Assembly (NCBI RefSeq): GCF_002954355.1
Contig: NZ_MQVV01000016.1
Span: forward strand, 405,906 to 469,905
Length of the DNA: 64,000 nucleotides
Origin: Nonlabens tegetincola
GTDB taxonomy: Bacteria > Bacteroidota > Bacteroidia > Flavobacteriales > Flavobacteriaceae
Reading direction: 5' to 3'
Made by a program: the position numbers and the translations under genes. The first letter of the stretch is position 1. Each line of letters opens with the position of its first letter. The notes under the pieces are model-generated. The model was not told the origin of the DNA and did not search any database. It saw nothing but the letters and a program-made list of their open reading frames with translations. This document shows positions 17,432-25,097 of the stretch, piece after piece.

Positions 17432-18188
17432 ATATTCTAGTAAATTAATTCTAGTTCTTAGTATTTTAAGTTTGTTTATGCTCATGGTTCGTATTAAGGT
17501 AACCACGAGTTTCTATGGTTTGTTTATGGTATGGAATTTATTTCTAGCCATTATTCCTTTACTTATCATAAGGATCACCACAACCTTTCAAAAAAGCACA
17601 TTTATCCAAATGGTTTTTTGGTTACAGACCAATTCTATTTTTTATAGGATTAATGATGATAAATCACGCTTTCGCGAAAGCGAACTCTACTTTCCTACTC
17701 CAAAATCCTCAACGACTTCTACATATACTAAACGAGCTATTGTTGTAGGGTTTTTAATGGTATGGTTATTATTTCTACCCAATGCGCCTTATATGGTTAC
17801 AGATATGATTCATATTTCTAACTCGCAGGATATGTGGTTACATTATGATATTGTGAATTATGGTTTGTTTGGATGGTGTGGTCTTGTCATATTTTGTAAT
17901 GGATTGTTTGAGGTTAATGCATTGATTAAAAGAGAATGGGATTGCCATCCTTTACTATTTCCTGTAATCACTATCACTTTAATCGTACTTTGCTCGCTGG
18001 GTATTTATTTAGGTAGAGAATTAAGATTTAATAGTTGGGATTTACTTACTTCACCTTATGAATTATTCATCGACATTATCGATACTATAAGTTCGCTTAC
18101 ACATAACATAGCGTTGCTATCCCAATTGGTCGCCTATATGGTACTTCTTAGTATAAGTCTTATCATGTACAGTAACTATGCAAAATAA
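17424..18188 (+). CDS. DUF1361 membrane protein
   Basis: About 254 residues with six or more transmembrane helices and the DUF1361 signature WLLFLPNAPYMVTDMIH. The family is of unknown function. ATG 17424 overlaps the previous stop by 8 bases; ATG 17403 in the same frame would add seven residues and cannot be excluded. A palindrome copy in the first third encodes SRFRES in a cytosolic loop. The end overlaps the DUF2809 gene by 11 bases. Confidence 0.85.
   Translation: MHKYSSKLILVLSILSLFMLMVRIKVTTSFYGLFMVWNLFLAIIPLLIIRITTTFQKSTFIQMVFWLQTNSIFYRINDDKSRFRESELYFPTPKSSTTSTYTKRAIVVGFLMVWLLFLPNAPYMVTDMIHISNSQDMWLHYDIVNYGLFGWCGLVIFCNGLFEVNALIKREWDCHPLLFPVITITLIVLCSLGIYLGRELRFNSWDLLTSPYELFIDIIDTISSLTHNIALLSQLVAYMVLLSISLIMYSNYAK
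17667..17682. repeat. 16-bp palindrome CGCTTTCGCGAAAGCG, copy 4
   Basis: Exact copy in the DUF1361 gene, read in a different register as Arg-Phe-Arg-Glu-Ser. Confidence 0.95.
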
Positions 18189-18552
18189 AATTCACATTAT
18201 TCTTGCTATTTGTTCATTTGCTATAATGGTAATCATTGAACGCTTTATAAATGATTCTTTTATTCGGCCGTATATGGGCGATGTTATTGTGGCTATTTTT
18301 ATTTATTGTTTGTTCAAAATTTTCTTTTCATGGTCTGCAAGATCGACAGCTATAATTAGTTTGACATTTTGTTACCTGGTAGAAATACTACAATACATAA
18401 ACATTATTTCTATTTTAAATTTAGAGAAGTATCACCTAGCTAGAATCATAATAGGCACTAGCTTTTCCTGGTATGATATTTTATGTTATACGACAGGAGT
18501 ATTGATCATTGTAAGTATTGATTTAAGATATAGTGATAGTAAGCAGCCCTAA
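18178..18552 (+). CDS. DUF2809 membrane protein
   Basis: A 124-residue protein with four predicted helices and the DUF2809 pattern DSFIRPYMGDVIVAIFIYC. Function unknown. It is the last gene of the operon that began at 14305 and overlaps the DUF1361 gene by 11 bases, which suggests tight co-translation. Confidence 0.85.
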   Translation: MQNKIHIILAICSFAIMVIIERFINDSFIRPYMGDVIVAIFIYCLFKIFFSWSARSTAIISLTFCYLVEILQYINIISILNLEKYHLARIIIGTSFSWYDILCYTTGVLIIVSIDLRYSDSKQP

Positions 18553-18675
18553 AAACTCCATGTATTATGACTATTTTTTAAAACAACCACTAAATTCAAA
18601 CAGCAAATGGTGGTTTTACGTATTATTTTATTTTACTACAGACGTCTTACTTTATTATTATCGCTAGATGAAACT

Positions 18676-18683
18676 TATCTTTG
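18676..18683 (+). promoter_or_regulatory. Candidate -7 promoter element before the small membrane gene
   Basis: TATCTTTG matches TAnnTTTG, 16 bases before ATG 18700. Its position supports that start over an upstream GTG-type start at 18607. No TTG lies at the ideal distance, only a T-run. Confidence 0.45.
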
Positions 18684-18699
18684 TACTTTAAATTTGATT

Positions 18700-18882
18700 A
18701 TGGCATTAAACAAAAACGGAGTATTAGGATGGGCTACTTTAATCATGATCATTATTGGATTAGGGCTCATCGCACTAGGAGCATTTAAGTACAGTGAGGT
18801 AGCTGGTTATGGATTTGCAGCAGTAGGAGTGGGATTTTTTGCTATTGCATGGGTTTTCAATGCTTTAAAAGGTCGCGTTTAA
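18700..18882 (+). CDS. CAL67264-type small membrane protein
   Basis: A 60-residue protein of two helices: GWATLIMIIIGLGLIALGAF, then a Gly-rich second helix ending AWVFNALKGRV. I believe it matches the flavobacterial CAL67264 family of unknown function, found beside ettA. I start at ATG 18700 because the longer frame (from 18607) would span the candidate promoter. One base separates it from the next gene. Confidence 0.78.
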   Translation: MALNKNGVLGWATLIMIIIGLGLIALGAFKYSEVAGYGFAAVGVGFFAIAWVFNALKGRV

Positions 18883-18883
18883 A

Positions 18884-19300
18884 TTGAAGCATCGTATCGT
18901 ATTTCAAGATCAAACTGCTAGAAAGTATGTCGCTTTCACCTCTATAGGAATAATTCTTATAGTTGCTGGTGTGCTTTTACTGTTCACAAGTTTAGAAGAA
19001 TACGTAGCGTACTTGGGTATAGGAATAGGGATAGCCCTGTTTTTTTATATAAACATGAACTCTTTTCGCAGTACACATTTCATTTCATACAACCGAAAAG
19101 GAATAACTTTACAGTTACTAGGTAGAAAAACAAACGGTTTTAGCTTTAACCAGTTACAAAAAGTATCTCTTGAAGAAAAAGGGCTGCTTATAAAATTAAA
19201 AGGTGGTGAGGTTATTACGCTTTCGCGAAAGCGATACCTAGAACAATCTCTACAACAATTATTTACAATTTTAAAGACAAAAACATCATCCCATGAGTGA
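18884..19300 (+). CDS. Membrane-anchored protein of unknown function beside ettA
   Basis: A 138-residue protein with two helices (about 16-33 and 38-56) and a soluble C-terminal half of beta character (GITLQLLGRKTNGFSFNQLQ), similar in layout to small PH-like domains. It appears to start at TTG 18884, with no ATG before the helices. A palindrome copy encodes LSRKR near the C-terminus. It overlaps ettA by 8 bases. Not recognised. Confidence 0.68.
   Translation: MKHRIVFQDQTARKYVAFTSIGIILIVAGVLLLFTSLEEYVAYLGIGIGIALFFYINMNSFRSTHFISYNRKGITLQLLGRKTNGFSFNQLQKVSLEEKGLLIKLKGGEVITLSRKRYLEQSLQQLFTILKTKTSSHE
19218..19233. repeat. 16-bp palindrome CGCTTTCGCGAAAGCG, copy 5
   Basis: Exact copy near the 3' end of the gene before ettA, read in the third register as Leu-Ser-Arg-Lys-Arg. 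Confidence 0.95.
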
Positions 19301-20984
19301 CGATAAACAAGTAATTTTTTCCATGCAAGGTCTTTCTAAGACCTACAGAAGTACTGGTAAACAAGTACTAAAGAATATTCATTTAAGTTTTTTCTACGGT
19401 GCCAAAATTGGTATCCTAGGTCTTAATGGTTCTGGTAAATCTACCTTACTTAAAATTATTGCAGGAGTTGAGCAAGATTACCAAGGTAATATTCATTTTC
19501 TAGACGGTTACAACGTAGGGTATCTAGAACAAGAACCTCAACTAGACGATGATAAAACAGTTATGGACATTGTAAGAGAAGGAGCTGCAGAAACTGTTGC
19601 TGTTCTTGAGGAATACAATTCCATTAACGATCAATTTGGACTACCAGAAGTCTATGAAGACGCCGATAAAATGCAAAAATTAATGGATCGACAGGCTGTG
19701 CTTCAAGATAAAATAGATGCACTCAATGCATGGGATCTGGATACCAAACTAGAAATCGCAATGGATGCACTGCGCACGCCACCTGGTGACGCTCAAATTA
19801 AAAACCTGTCTGGTGGTGAACGTCGTCGTGTTGCATTATGTAGGTTGCTATTACAAGAGCCAGAAATTTTATTACTGGATGAGCCTACCAACCACCTCGA
19901 TGCAGAATCTGTTTTGTGGCTAGAACAACACCTAGCACAGTATAAAGGTACCGTTATAGCGGTAACTCACGATAGATATTTCCTTGATAACGTGGCTGGA
20001 TGGATTCTTGAATTGGATCGTGGTGAAGGTATTCCTTGGAAAGGAAACTATTCTAGCTGGTTAGATCAAAAAAGTGAACGACTTGCCAAAGAAGAAAAGC
20101 AAGAGTCTAAGCGTCGTAAAACACTACAGCGAGAACTAGACTGGGTTCGTCAAGGTGCAAAAGGTAGACAAGCGAAACAAAAAGCGCGTTTAAATAACTA
20201 TGACAAATTGTTGAATGAAGATGTAAAACAAAAGGAAGAACGTCTTGAAATTTATATACCAAATGGACCACGTCTAGGAACTAATGTGATTGAAGCATCA
20301 CACGTGAGCAAGGCCTTTGGAGATAAGTTATTATATGAAGACCTTAATTTTACTTTACCGCAAAACGGAATTGTGGGAATTATAGGACCAAATGGTGCTG
20401 GAAAAACCACCATTTTCAAAATGATAATGGGACAAGAACAACCTGATAGCGGTACATTTAATGTAGGAGATACGGTAAAACTTGCCTACGTAGATCAAAG
20501 TCATAGCGATATAGACCCTGAAAAAAGTATTTGGGAAAACTTTGCCGATGGTCAAGACCAGATAATGATGGGTGGTCGTATGGTAAATTCTAGAGCTTAT
20601 TTAAGTAGATTTAATTTCTCTGGATCAGAGCAGAATAAAAAAGTTTCAACGCTGTCTGGTGGTGAGCGCAACCGTTTACACCTAGCTATGACCCTAAAAG
20701 AAGAAGGTAACGTCCTTTTACTGGATGAGCCTACCAATGATCTAGATGTAAATACATTAAGAGCGCTTGAAGAAGGTCTTGAAAACTTTGCTGGTTGTGC
20801 CGTAATTATTTCTCACGATAGATGGTTCCTTGATCGTGTGTGTACACACATAATCGCATTTGAAGGAGACTCACAAGTTTACAGTTTTGAAGGTAGTTTT
20901 ACCGAATATGAAGAAAACAAGAAAAAGCGTCTAGGTGATGTAACTCCTAAACGTATAAAGTATAAGAAGTTAACTAGAGATTAA
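19293..20984 (+). CDS. ettA: Energy-dependent translational throttle protein EttA (ABC-F)
   Basis: A 563-residue soluble ABC-F ATPase that binds the ribosomal E site and gates translation according to ATP/ADP. Two nucleotide-binding domains are visible: Walker A GLNGSGKST and GPNGAGKTT, signatures LSGGERRRVALCRLL and LSGGERNRLHLAMTL, and Walker B LLLDEPTNHLD and LLLDEPTNDLD. The inter-domain linker holds the charged WVRQGAKGRQAKQKARL segment. Length and the extended arm in the first domain fit EttA rather than Uup. It overlaps the preceding membrane gene. Confidence 0.95.
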   Translation: MSDDKQVIFSMQGLSKTYRSTGKQVLKNIHLSFFYGAKIGILGLNGSGKSTLLKIIAGVEQDYQGNIHFLDGYNVGYLEQEPQLDDDKTVMDIVREGAAETVAVLEEYNSINDQFGLPEVYEDADKMQKLMDRQAVLQDKIDALNAWDLDTKLEIAMDALRTPPGDAQIKNLSGGERRRVALCRLLLQEPEILLLDEPTNHLDAESVLWLEQHLAQYKGTVIAVTHDRYFLDNVAGWILELDRGEGIPWKGNYSSWLDQKSERLAKEEKQESKRRKTLQRELDWVRQGAKGRQAKQKARLNNYDKLLNEDVKQKEERLEIYIPNGPRLGTNVIEASHVSKAFGDKLLYEDLNFTLPQNGIVGIIGPNGAGKTTIFKMIMGQEQPDSGTFNVGDTVKLAYVDQSHSDIDPEKSIWENFADGQDQIMMGGRMVNSRAYLSRFNFSGSEQNKKVSTLSGGERNRLHLAMTLKEEGNVLLLDEPTNDLDVNTLRALEEGLENFAGCAVIISHDRWFLDRVCTHIIAFEGDSQVYSFEGSFTEYEENKKKRLGDVTPKRIKYKKLTRD

Positions 20985-21006
20985 TTAGTAACTGAGTTCC
21001 ATAAAA

Positions 21007-21042
21007 AAAATCCGTTTTGCACAGTCGCAAAACGGATTTTTT
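21007..21042. terminator. Bidirectional terminator between ettA and the DUF389 gene
   Basis: A perfect 14-bp stem AAAATCCGTTTTGC/GCAAAACGGATTTT with a 6-base loop, A-rich on the left and T-rich on the right. It can therefore serve both convergent genes. Confidence 0.9.
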
Positions 21043-21075
21043 ATTTTATTAATATACTAATCTTCTTAAGTCATA

Positions 21076-22518
21076 TTACTGACTTAATGAATCCATAGCT
21101 TGATATTTCACTTCATTTACCTGAACACGCTCACTCTTCAATCGATATTTTAACCAATTATAGATGTTCTCTTTGATTACTTTTTTATTCTCCTCATCTA
21201 GCAGTGAATCTTTGAAAGAAATCGTAATCACCTCGGTACTGTCCATTTTTTTTGTTGCGTAATCTCTAGTATGATTCATAGCTAGTCCCATGCTACCTAT
21301 TTGAGGATATAAATACCCCAATTCATCTAGTAAGATATCTTTATCCTTAAATTTATTACTAACTAATCTCAATTGATTTTCAAGCGCCTCAATGCGAGAA
21401 TCTTTATCTCGTATAAGTTTAAAATCTTCAATACGTTCCTCTTGAATTTTGGCAAGATCTTCATTCTGTGAATCTATGATTGTACGGCTACCTTGAACAA
21501 AGGTCACGGTACATTCTTCAAGATCCTCCATTTGGTAGAATTGATCTTCCCATTCTTTAATTTTCTCTTCTGGAACTTCTTTACCAACTACGCTCATTAT
21601 GAGCTCCTTCTTTTCCTCGTTCCAAATAGGTGTAAAAATAGATCCCTTGTAGTTTAGGGATTCTACAAATTCTAATCTGGCTTGTTTGTTAAGCTGGTCT
21701 TGATACAATTGATAAAAAAAGAAAACCGATGGTAACAGAACTATGATCCCAACTGCAGTAGCAATACGTGAAATACGCTTTCTTTTTGCTTGATTAGCAT
21801 ATTTAACCATTGGAAAATTAAGCAACTTACAGACTACAAATGTCGATAATGCTATAAAAACCGCATTGATAGAGAATAAATATATGGCGCCTCCAAAAAT
21901 ACTTATATCCCACATCGCAATTCCGTATCCTGCCGTACACAATGGTGGCATTAAGGCTGTGGCAATTGCAACACCTGCGATAGCATTTGACATAGTACCT
22001 TTTTTAGATTTTGCAACAATTAACGCCAGTCCACCAAATATGGCTATAAGCACATCTAGAAAAGTAGGGAATGTCCTATTCTTAAGTTCATCATTAAACT
22101 CAACAAAAGGCGAAATTTTAAAATAGATGGTTGCCGTAATAAGAGACAATCCCATCATTACCATGAGATTGATTAAGGAACGACGTAACATTTTTTCATC
22201 ATTAATCGCTGTACCCAATCCCATTCCTACAATAGGTCCCATAAGTGGTGAGATTAACATGGCTCCAATAACAACTGCGGTAGACCCTACATTTAATCCG
22301 ATAGAAGCTACCATGATAGAGAAAATCAAAATCCATGCGTTGTGTCCTTGAAAGGAAATATCCTTGCGCACAGATTCAACTGTCTCACTACGATCACTAT
22401 CTTCTCGTATGTCTAGCAATTCATTTAAAAAAGCCTTTACATTATCCCAAATCCCAGAAATCTTTTGTTGATTTTCCTCGAGTTTGTCACTAGGTTGTGT
22501 TGGATTATTTTGCTCCAT
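21076..22518 (-). CDS. DUF389 membrane protein
   Basis: A 480-residue protein with a soluble N-terminus (about 1-55) and a DUF389 membrane core of six or more helices, including SIGLNVGSTAVVIGAMLISP and PLMGPIVGMGLG. The long soluble C-terminal half (about 270-480) is charged and probably coiled coil near 355-390. Function unknown. Its start overlaps the manC stop by one base (TAATG), in the order sprT-manC-DUF389. Confidence 0.88.
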   Translation of the reverse strand: MEQNNPTQPSDKLEENQQKISGIWDNVKAFLNELLDIREDSDRSETVESVRKDISFQGHNAWILIFSIMVASIGLNVGSTAVVIGAMLISPLMGPIVGMGLGTAINDEKMLRRSLINLMVMMGLSLITATIYFKISPFVEFNDELKNRTFPTFLDVLIAIFGGLALIVAKSKKGTMSNAIAGVAIATALMPPLCTAGYGIAMWDISIFGGAIYLFSINAVFIALSTFVVCKLLNFPMVKYANQAKRKRISRIATAVGIIVLLPSVFFFYQLYQDQLNKQARLEFVESLNYKGSIFTPIWNEEKKELIMSVVGKEVPEEKIKEWEDQFYQMEDLEECTVTFVQGSRTIIDSQNEDLAKIQEERIEDFKLIRDKDSRIEALENQLRLVSNKFKDKDILLDELGYLYPQIGSMGLAMNHTRDYATKKMDSTEVITISFKDSLLDEENKKVIKENIYNWLKYRLKSERVQVNEVKYQAMDSLSQ

Positions 22519-23597
22519 TATCCTATTTCGTCTCCGTATTTATTAATTGCACTTTGGCGGATTTGTTTAATCTCCTGCTCAGCTGTTTTTGGTATTATCA
22601 TGAGTACATCATCCTCGTCAACAACTATATAGTTTTCCAGTCCTTGAATGATTACCTTTTTATTAGTATCAGTTTTTATGATGTTGTTACTTGAATTTAT
22701 AGCGGTTACACTAGAATTAACTATAGCATTATTGTCGCTGTTTTTCTCGAGTTTGTCATATAACGAACCCCATGTCCCTAAATCATTCCAACTGAAATGT
22801 GCAGGAATCACGTTTACGTGATTACTTTTCTCTAGTATCGCATAATCAACTGATATATTTTCAGCTTTTTGATAGTTTTCTTCTAACCATTCGTTTTCAT
22901 GGGTTGTGTTGTAAACCTCATAACCGTTTTTAAATAATGTGGTTAATGCAGGTTGCGCTTTCGCGAAAGCGGAAACGACACCATCAACGTGCCAGATAAA
23001 AATACCGGCATTCCATAAAAAAGTACCTTTTGCCAAAAATTCTTTAGCTGTTTCAAGATTAGGCTTTTCTCTAAACTGCTTTACCTTTTTTACTTGATTA
23101 GATGAAGGTTCAAATTCAATATAACCATAACCTGTATTAGGCGATGTAGGAGTGATTCCCAATGTCATTAGGTCATGATGATTTTGTGAGCAGTGATCAA
23201 AAGCCGTTTCTAAATTCTCATTAAATAAATGTTCTTCTTCAATATAATGATCACTAGGAGCCACGATCATTGTAGCATCGGGATTCATTTTTTGAATTTT
23301 GAGAGCTGCTAGTAAAATACATGGTGCAGTATTACGCATAGCAGGCTCTGCCACGATATGTGTATCCTGCATGAGCGGTAACTGTTTTTTAACCAATTCT
23401 ACATAGTCTGCATTGGTTAAAACTAAAATATTGTCTACAGGAATAGTAGTGCATAATCTATCATAAGTCATTTGTAACAAAGACTTACCAATTCCCAGCA
23501 TGTCGTGGAATTGTTTAGGAAATTTTTGTTTGCTTACTGGCCAAAATCGGGATCCTACTCCACCGGCCATAATAACGGCGTACCTGTTCTTACTCAT
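22518..23597 (-). CDS. manC: Mannose-1-phosphate guanylyltransferase
   Basis: A 359-residue cytosolic nucleotidyltransferase making GDP-mannose from GTP and mannose 1-phosphate for surface polysaccharide or glycoprotein sugars. The N-terminal signature is MAGGVGSRFWPVSKQKFPKQ; IVAPSDHYI, FLWNAGIFIW, VDYAILEKS and FSWNDLGTW follow. It lacks the isomerase domain of the bifunctional form, as is usual in Bacteroidetes. It overlaps sprT by 8 bases. A palindrome copy encodes SAFAKAQ. Confidence 0.95.
   Translation of the reverse strand: MSKNRYAVIMAGGVGSRFWPVSKQKFPKQFHDMLGIGKSLLQMTYDRLCTTIPVDNILVLTNADYVELVKKQLPLMQDTHIVAEPAMRNTAPCILLAALKIQKMNPDATMIVAPSDHYIEEEHLFNENLETAFDHCSQNHHDLMTLGITPTSPNTGYGYIEFEPSSNQVKKVKQFREKPNLETAKEFLAKGTFLWNAGIFIWHVDGVVSAFAKAQPALTTLFKNGYEVYNTTHENEWLEENYQKAENISVDYAILEKSNHVNVIPAHFSWNDLGTWGSLYDKLEKNSDNNAIVNSSVTAINSSNNIIKTDTNKKVIIQGLENYIVVDEDDVLMIIPKTAEQEIKQIRQSAINKYGDEIG
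22956..22971. repeat. 16-bp palindrome CGCTTTCGCGAAAGCG, copy 6
   Basis: Exact copy inside manC, read on the minus strand as Ala-Phe-Ala-Lys-Ala. Confidence 0.95.
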
Positions 23598-24192
23598 TTG
23601 TCTTCATTAAGGTTACTTGAGCATTGGGTTGAAAAACATACATTTTACCTGAATCGAGCTCAAGACATTCATATCTTTTGCGCAGTCTTTTACCTAGCTG
23701 GTATAATTTGCCATTACTTGCAACAAACCTACTGCCATACGGTAATTCAAATATATAATTTTTATCGGTCTCGGGATCATAACGACGCAACGCAATACTC
23801 ATCAATGCATCTGTATCACTGCTAGCTCTGGGGTTTTTAAAATGCTTGACTACCACTGGTAAAAGATCACTTGGATAAATATCGGGCCTTAAAAAAGGTA
23901 TCATCATTTTTTGAAATGTGTGCTTCCACTCTACTCCATGTGGTTGGATATTTCGTCCATATTTTTGAAAAGCAACTAGATGGGCTAGCTCGTGTACAAG
24001 TGTTATTAAAAATCGATACTTATTTAAATTACTATTTATAGTGATATGATGCAATCCACTCGCATCACGACGATAATCTCCATGCCTAGTTTTTCTTTCA
24101 TGAACAATTTTTAATTGAACCTTAAATTCCTTTAATAAGGCATGTATAGGTGCTACGGTTAATTTAGGTAAGTACTTTTCTAAAAGATCCAC
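23590..24192 (-). CDS. SprT-like zinc metalloprotease domain protein
   Basis: A 200-residue protein with the zinc-binding motif HELAH (His67, Glu68, His71) and a downstream HGVEWKHTF, the SprT/Spartan layout. Cysteine and charged residues near 170-180 may be a remnant of the second metal site. Cellular role in bacteria is unclear; eukaryotic relatives cleave DNA-protein crosslinks. It is the first gene of a three-gene minus-strand operon with manC and DUF389. Confidence 0.87.
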   Translation of the reverse strand: MDLLEKYLPKLTVAPIHALLKEFKVQLKIVHERKTRHGDYRRDASGLHHITINSNLNKYRFLITLVHELAHLVAFQKYGRNIQPHGVEWKHTFQKMMIPFLRPDIYPSDLLPVVVKHFKNPRASSDTDALMSIALRRYDPETDKNYIFELPYGSRFVASNGKLYQLGKRLRKRYECLELDSGKMYVFQPNAQVTLMKTNE

Positions 24193-24286
24193 TTCATTTA
24201 CTTTGAAACGTGAAGATAAAAAGACTTATTTTTTTAAATAACCTATTATATAAACATGTATTAACAATTATGTGAATAGTTGTGAT

Positions 24287-24294
24287 TATGTTTG
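24287..24294 (+). promoter_or_regulatory. Candidate -7 promoter element before the LOG-family gene
   Basis: TATGTTTG matches TAnnTTTG 21 bases before ATG 24316. The expected position of the upstream box reads TTAAC rather than TTG, so support is partial. Confidence 0.35.
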
Positions 24295-24315
24295 TTTTGT
24301 AATAAATAATAGAAC

Positions 24316-25005
24316 ATGCGCAGAGAAATAAATGAAAAAGGTTGGAATGATTTAAAAACAAATGATAGTTGGGCAACCTTTAAAATCTTATCTGAATTTG
24401 TAATGGGTTATGAGCGTATGAGCCGTATAGGGCCATGTGTTTCTATTTTTGGAAGTGCTCGATTAAAACCTGATAATAAGTACTATAAACTAGCAACTGA
24501 AATTGCACAACGTATCGTTGAAAATGGTTATGGTGTAATTACCGGTGGTGGTCCTGGAATAATGGAAGCAGGAAATAAAGGCGCTCATTTATCAGGAGGA
24601 ACATCTGTTGGTCTTAATATCGACTTGCCGTTTGAACAACATGACAATCCTTATATCGATCATGATAAAAGCCTTGATTTTGATTACTTTTTTGCCCGTA
24701 AGGTAATGTTTGTCAAATATTCACAAGGTTTTGTGGTTATGCCAGGTGGATTTGGTACCCTTGATGAATTATTTGAAGCTATTACACTTATTCAAACTCA
24801 TAAGATTGCAAAATTCCCAATCATTTTAGTTGGTACCGAATTTTGGAGTGGATTATTGGATTGGGTAAAAGAAACTCTTGACAAGAAATTTCATACGATT
24901 TCTCCAGAAGATTTGAATTTGATTCATTTAGTCGATACTAGTGAAGAAGCAGTGAGTATTATCAATGACTTCTACGCAAAATACAGCTTGAGTCCTAATT
25001 TCTAG
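24316..25005 (+). CDS. LOG-family (TIGR00730) Rossmann-fold protein
   Basis: A 229-residue cytosolic protein with the LOG signatures GGGPGIMEAGNKGA and PGGFGTLDELFEA. Characterised relatives hydrolyse cytokinin riboside monophosphates or other nucleotide monophosphates to the free base and ribose 5-phosphate; the bacterial substrate is uncertain. It is a single-gene unit with a strong terminator at 25029. Confidence 0.92.
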   Translation: MRREINEKGWNDLKTNDSWATFKILSEFVMGYERMSRIGPCVSIFGSARLKPDNKYYKLATEIAQRIVENGYGVITGGGPGIMEAGNKGAHLSGGTSVGLNIDLPFEQHDNPYIDHDKSLDFDYFFARKVMFVKYSQGFVVMPGGFGTLDELFEAITLIQTHKIAKFPIILVGTEFWSGLLDWVKETLDKKFHTISPEDLNLIHLVDTSEEAVSIINDFYAKYSLSPNF

Positions 25006-25028
25006 TATCTTAGACTAAGCACTTTTGT

Positions 25029-25079
25029 AATCATCACAAAAATCAACTTAGAAATAGGTGATTTTTGTGATGATTTTTT
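25029..25079 (+). terminator. Terminator after the LOG-family gene
   Basis: A perfect 17-bp inverted repeat: arms at 25029-25045 (AATCATCACAAAAATCA) and 25059-25075, with a 13-base loop, then TTTT. Confidence 0.85.
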
Positions 25080-25097
25080 AATATTTAAACATCATAT

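Noticed and set aside
21866..22351. Plus-strand frames opposite the DUF389 gene
   Set aside because: They mirror hydrophobic codons of the real minus-strand gene; no independent support.
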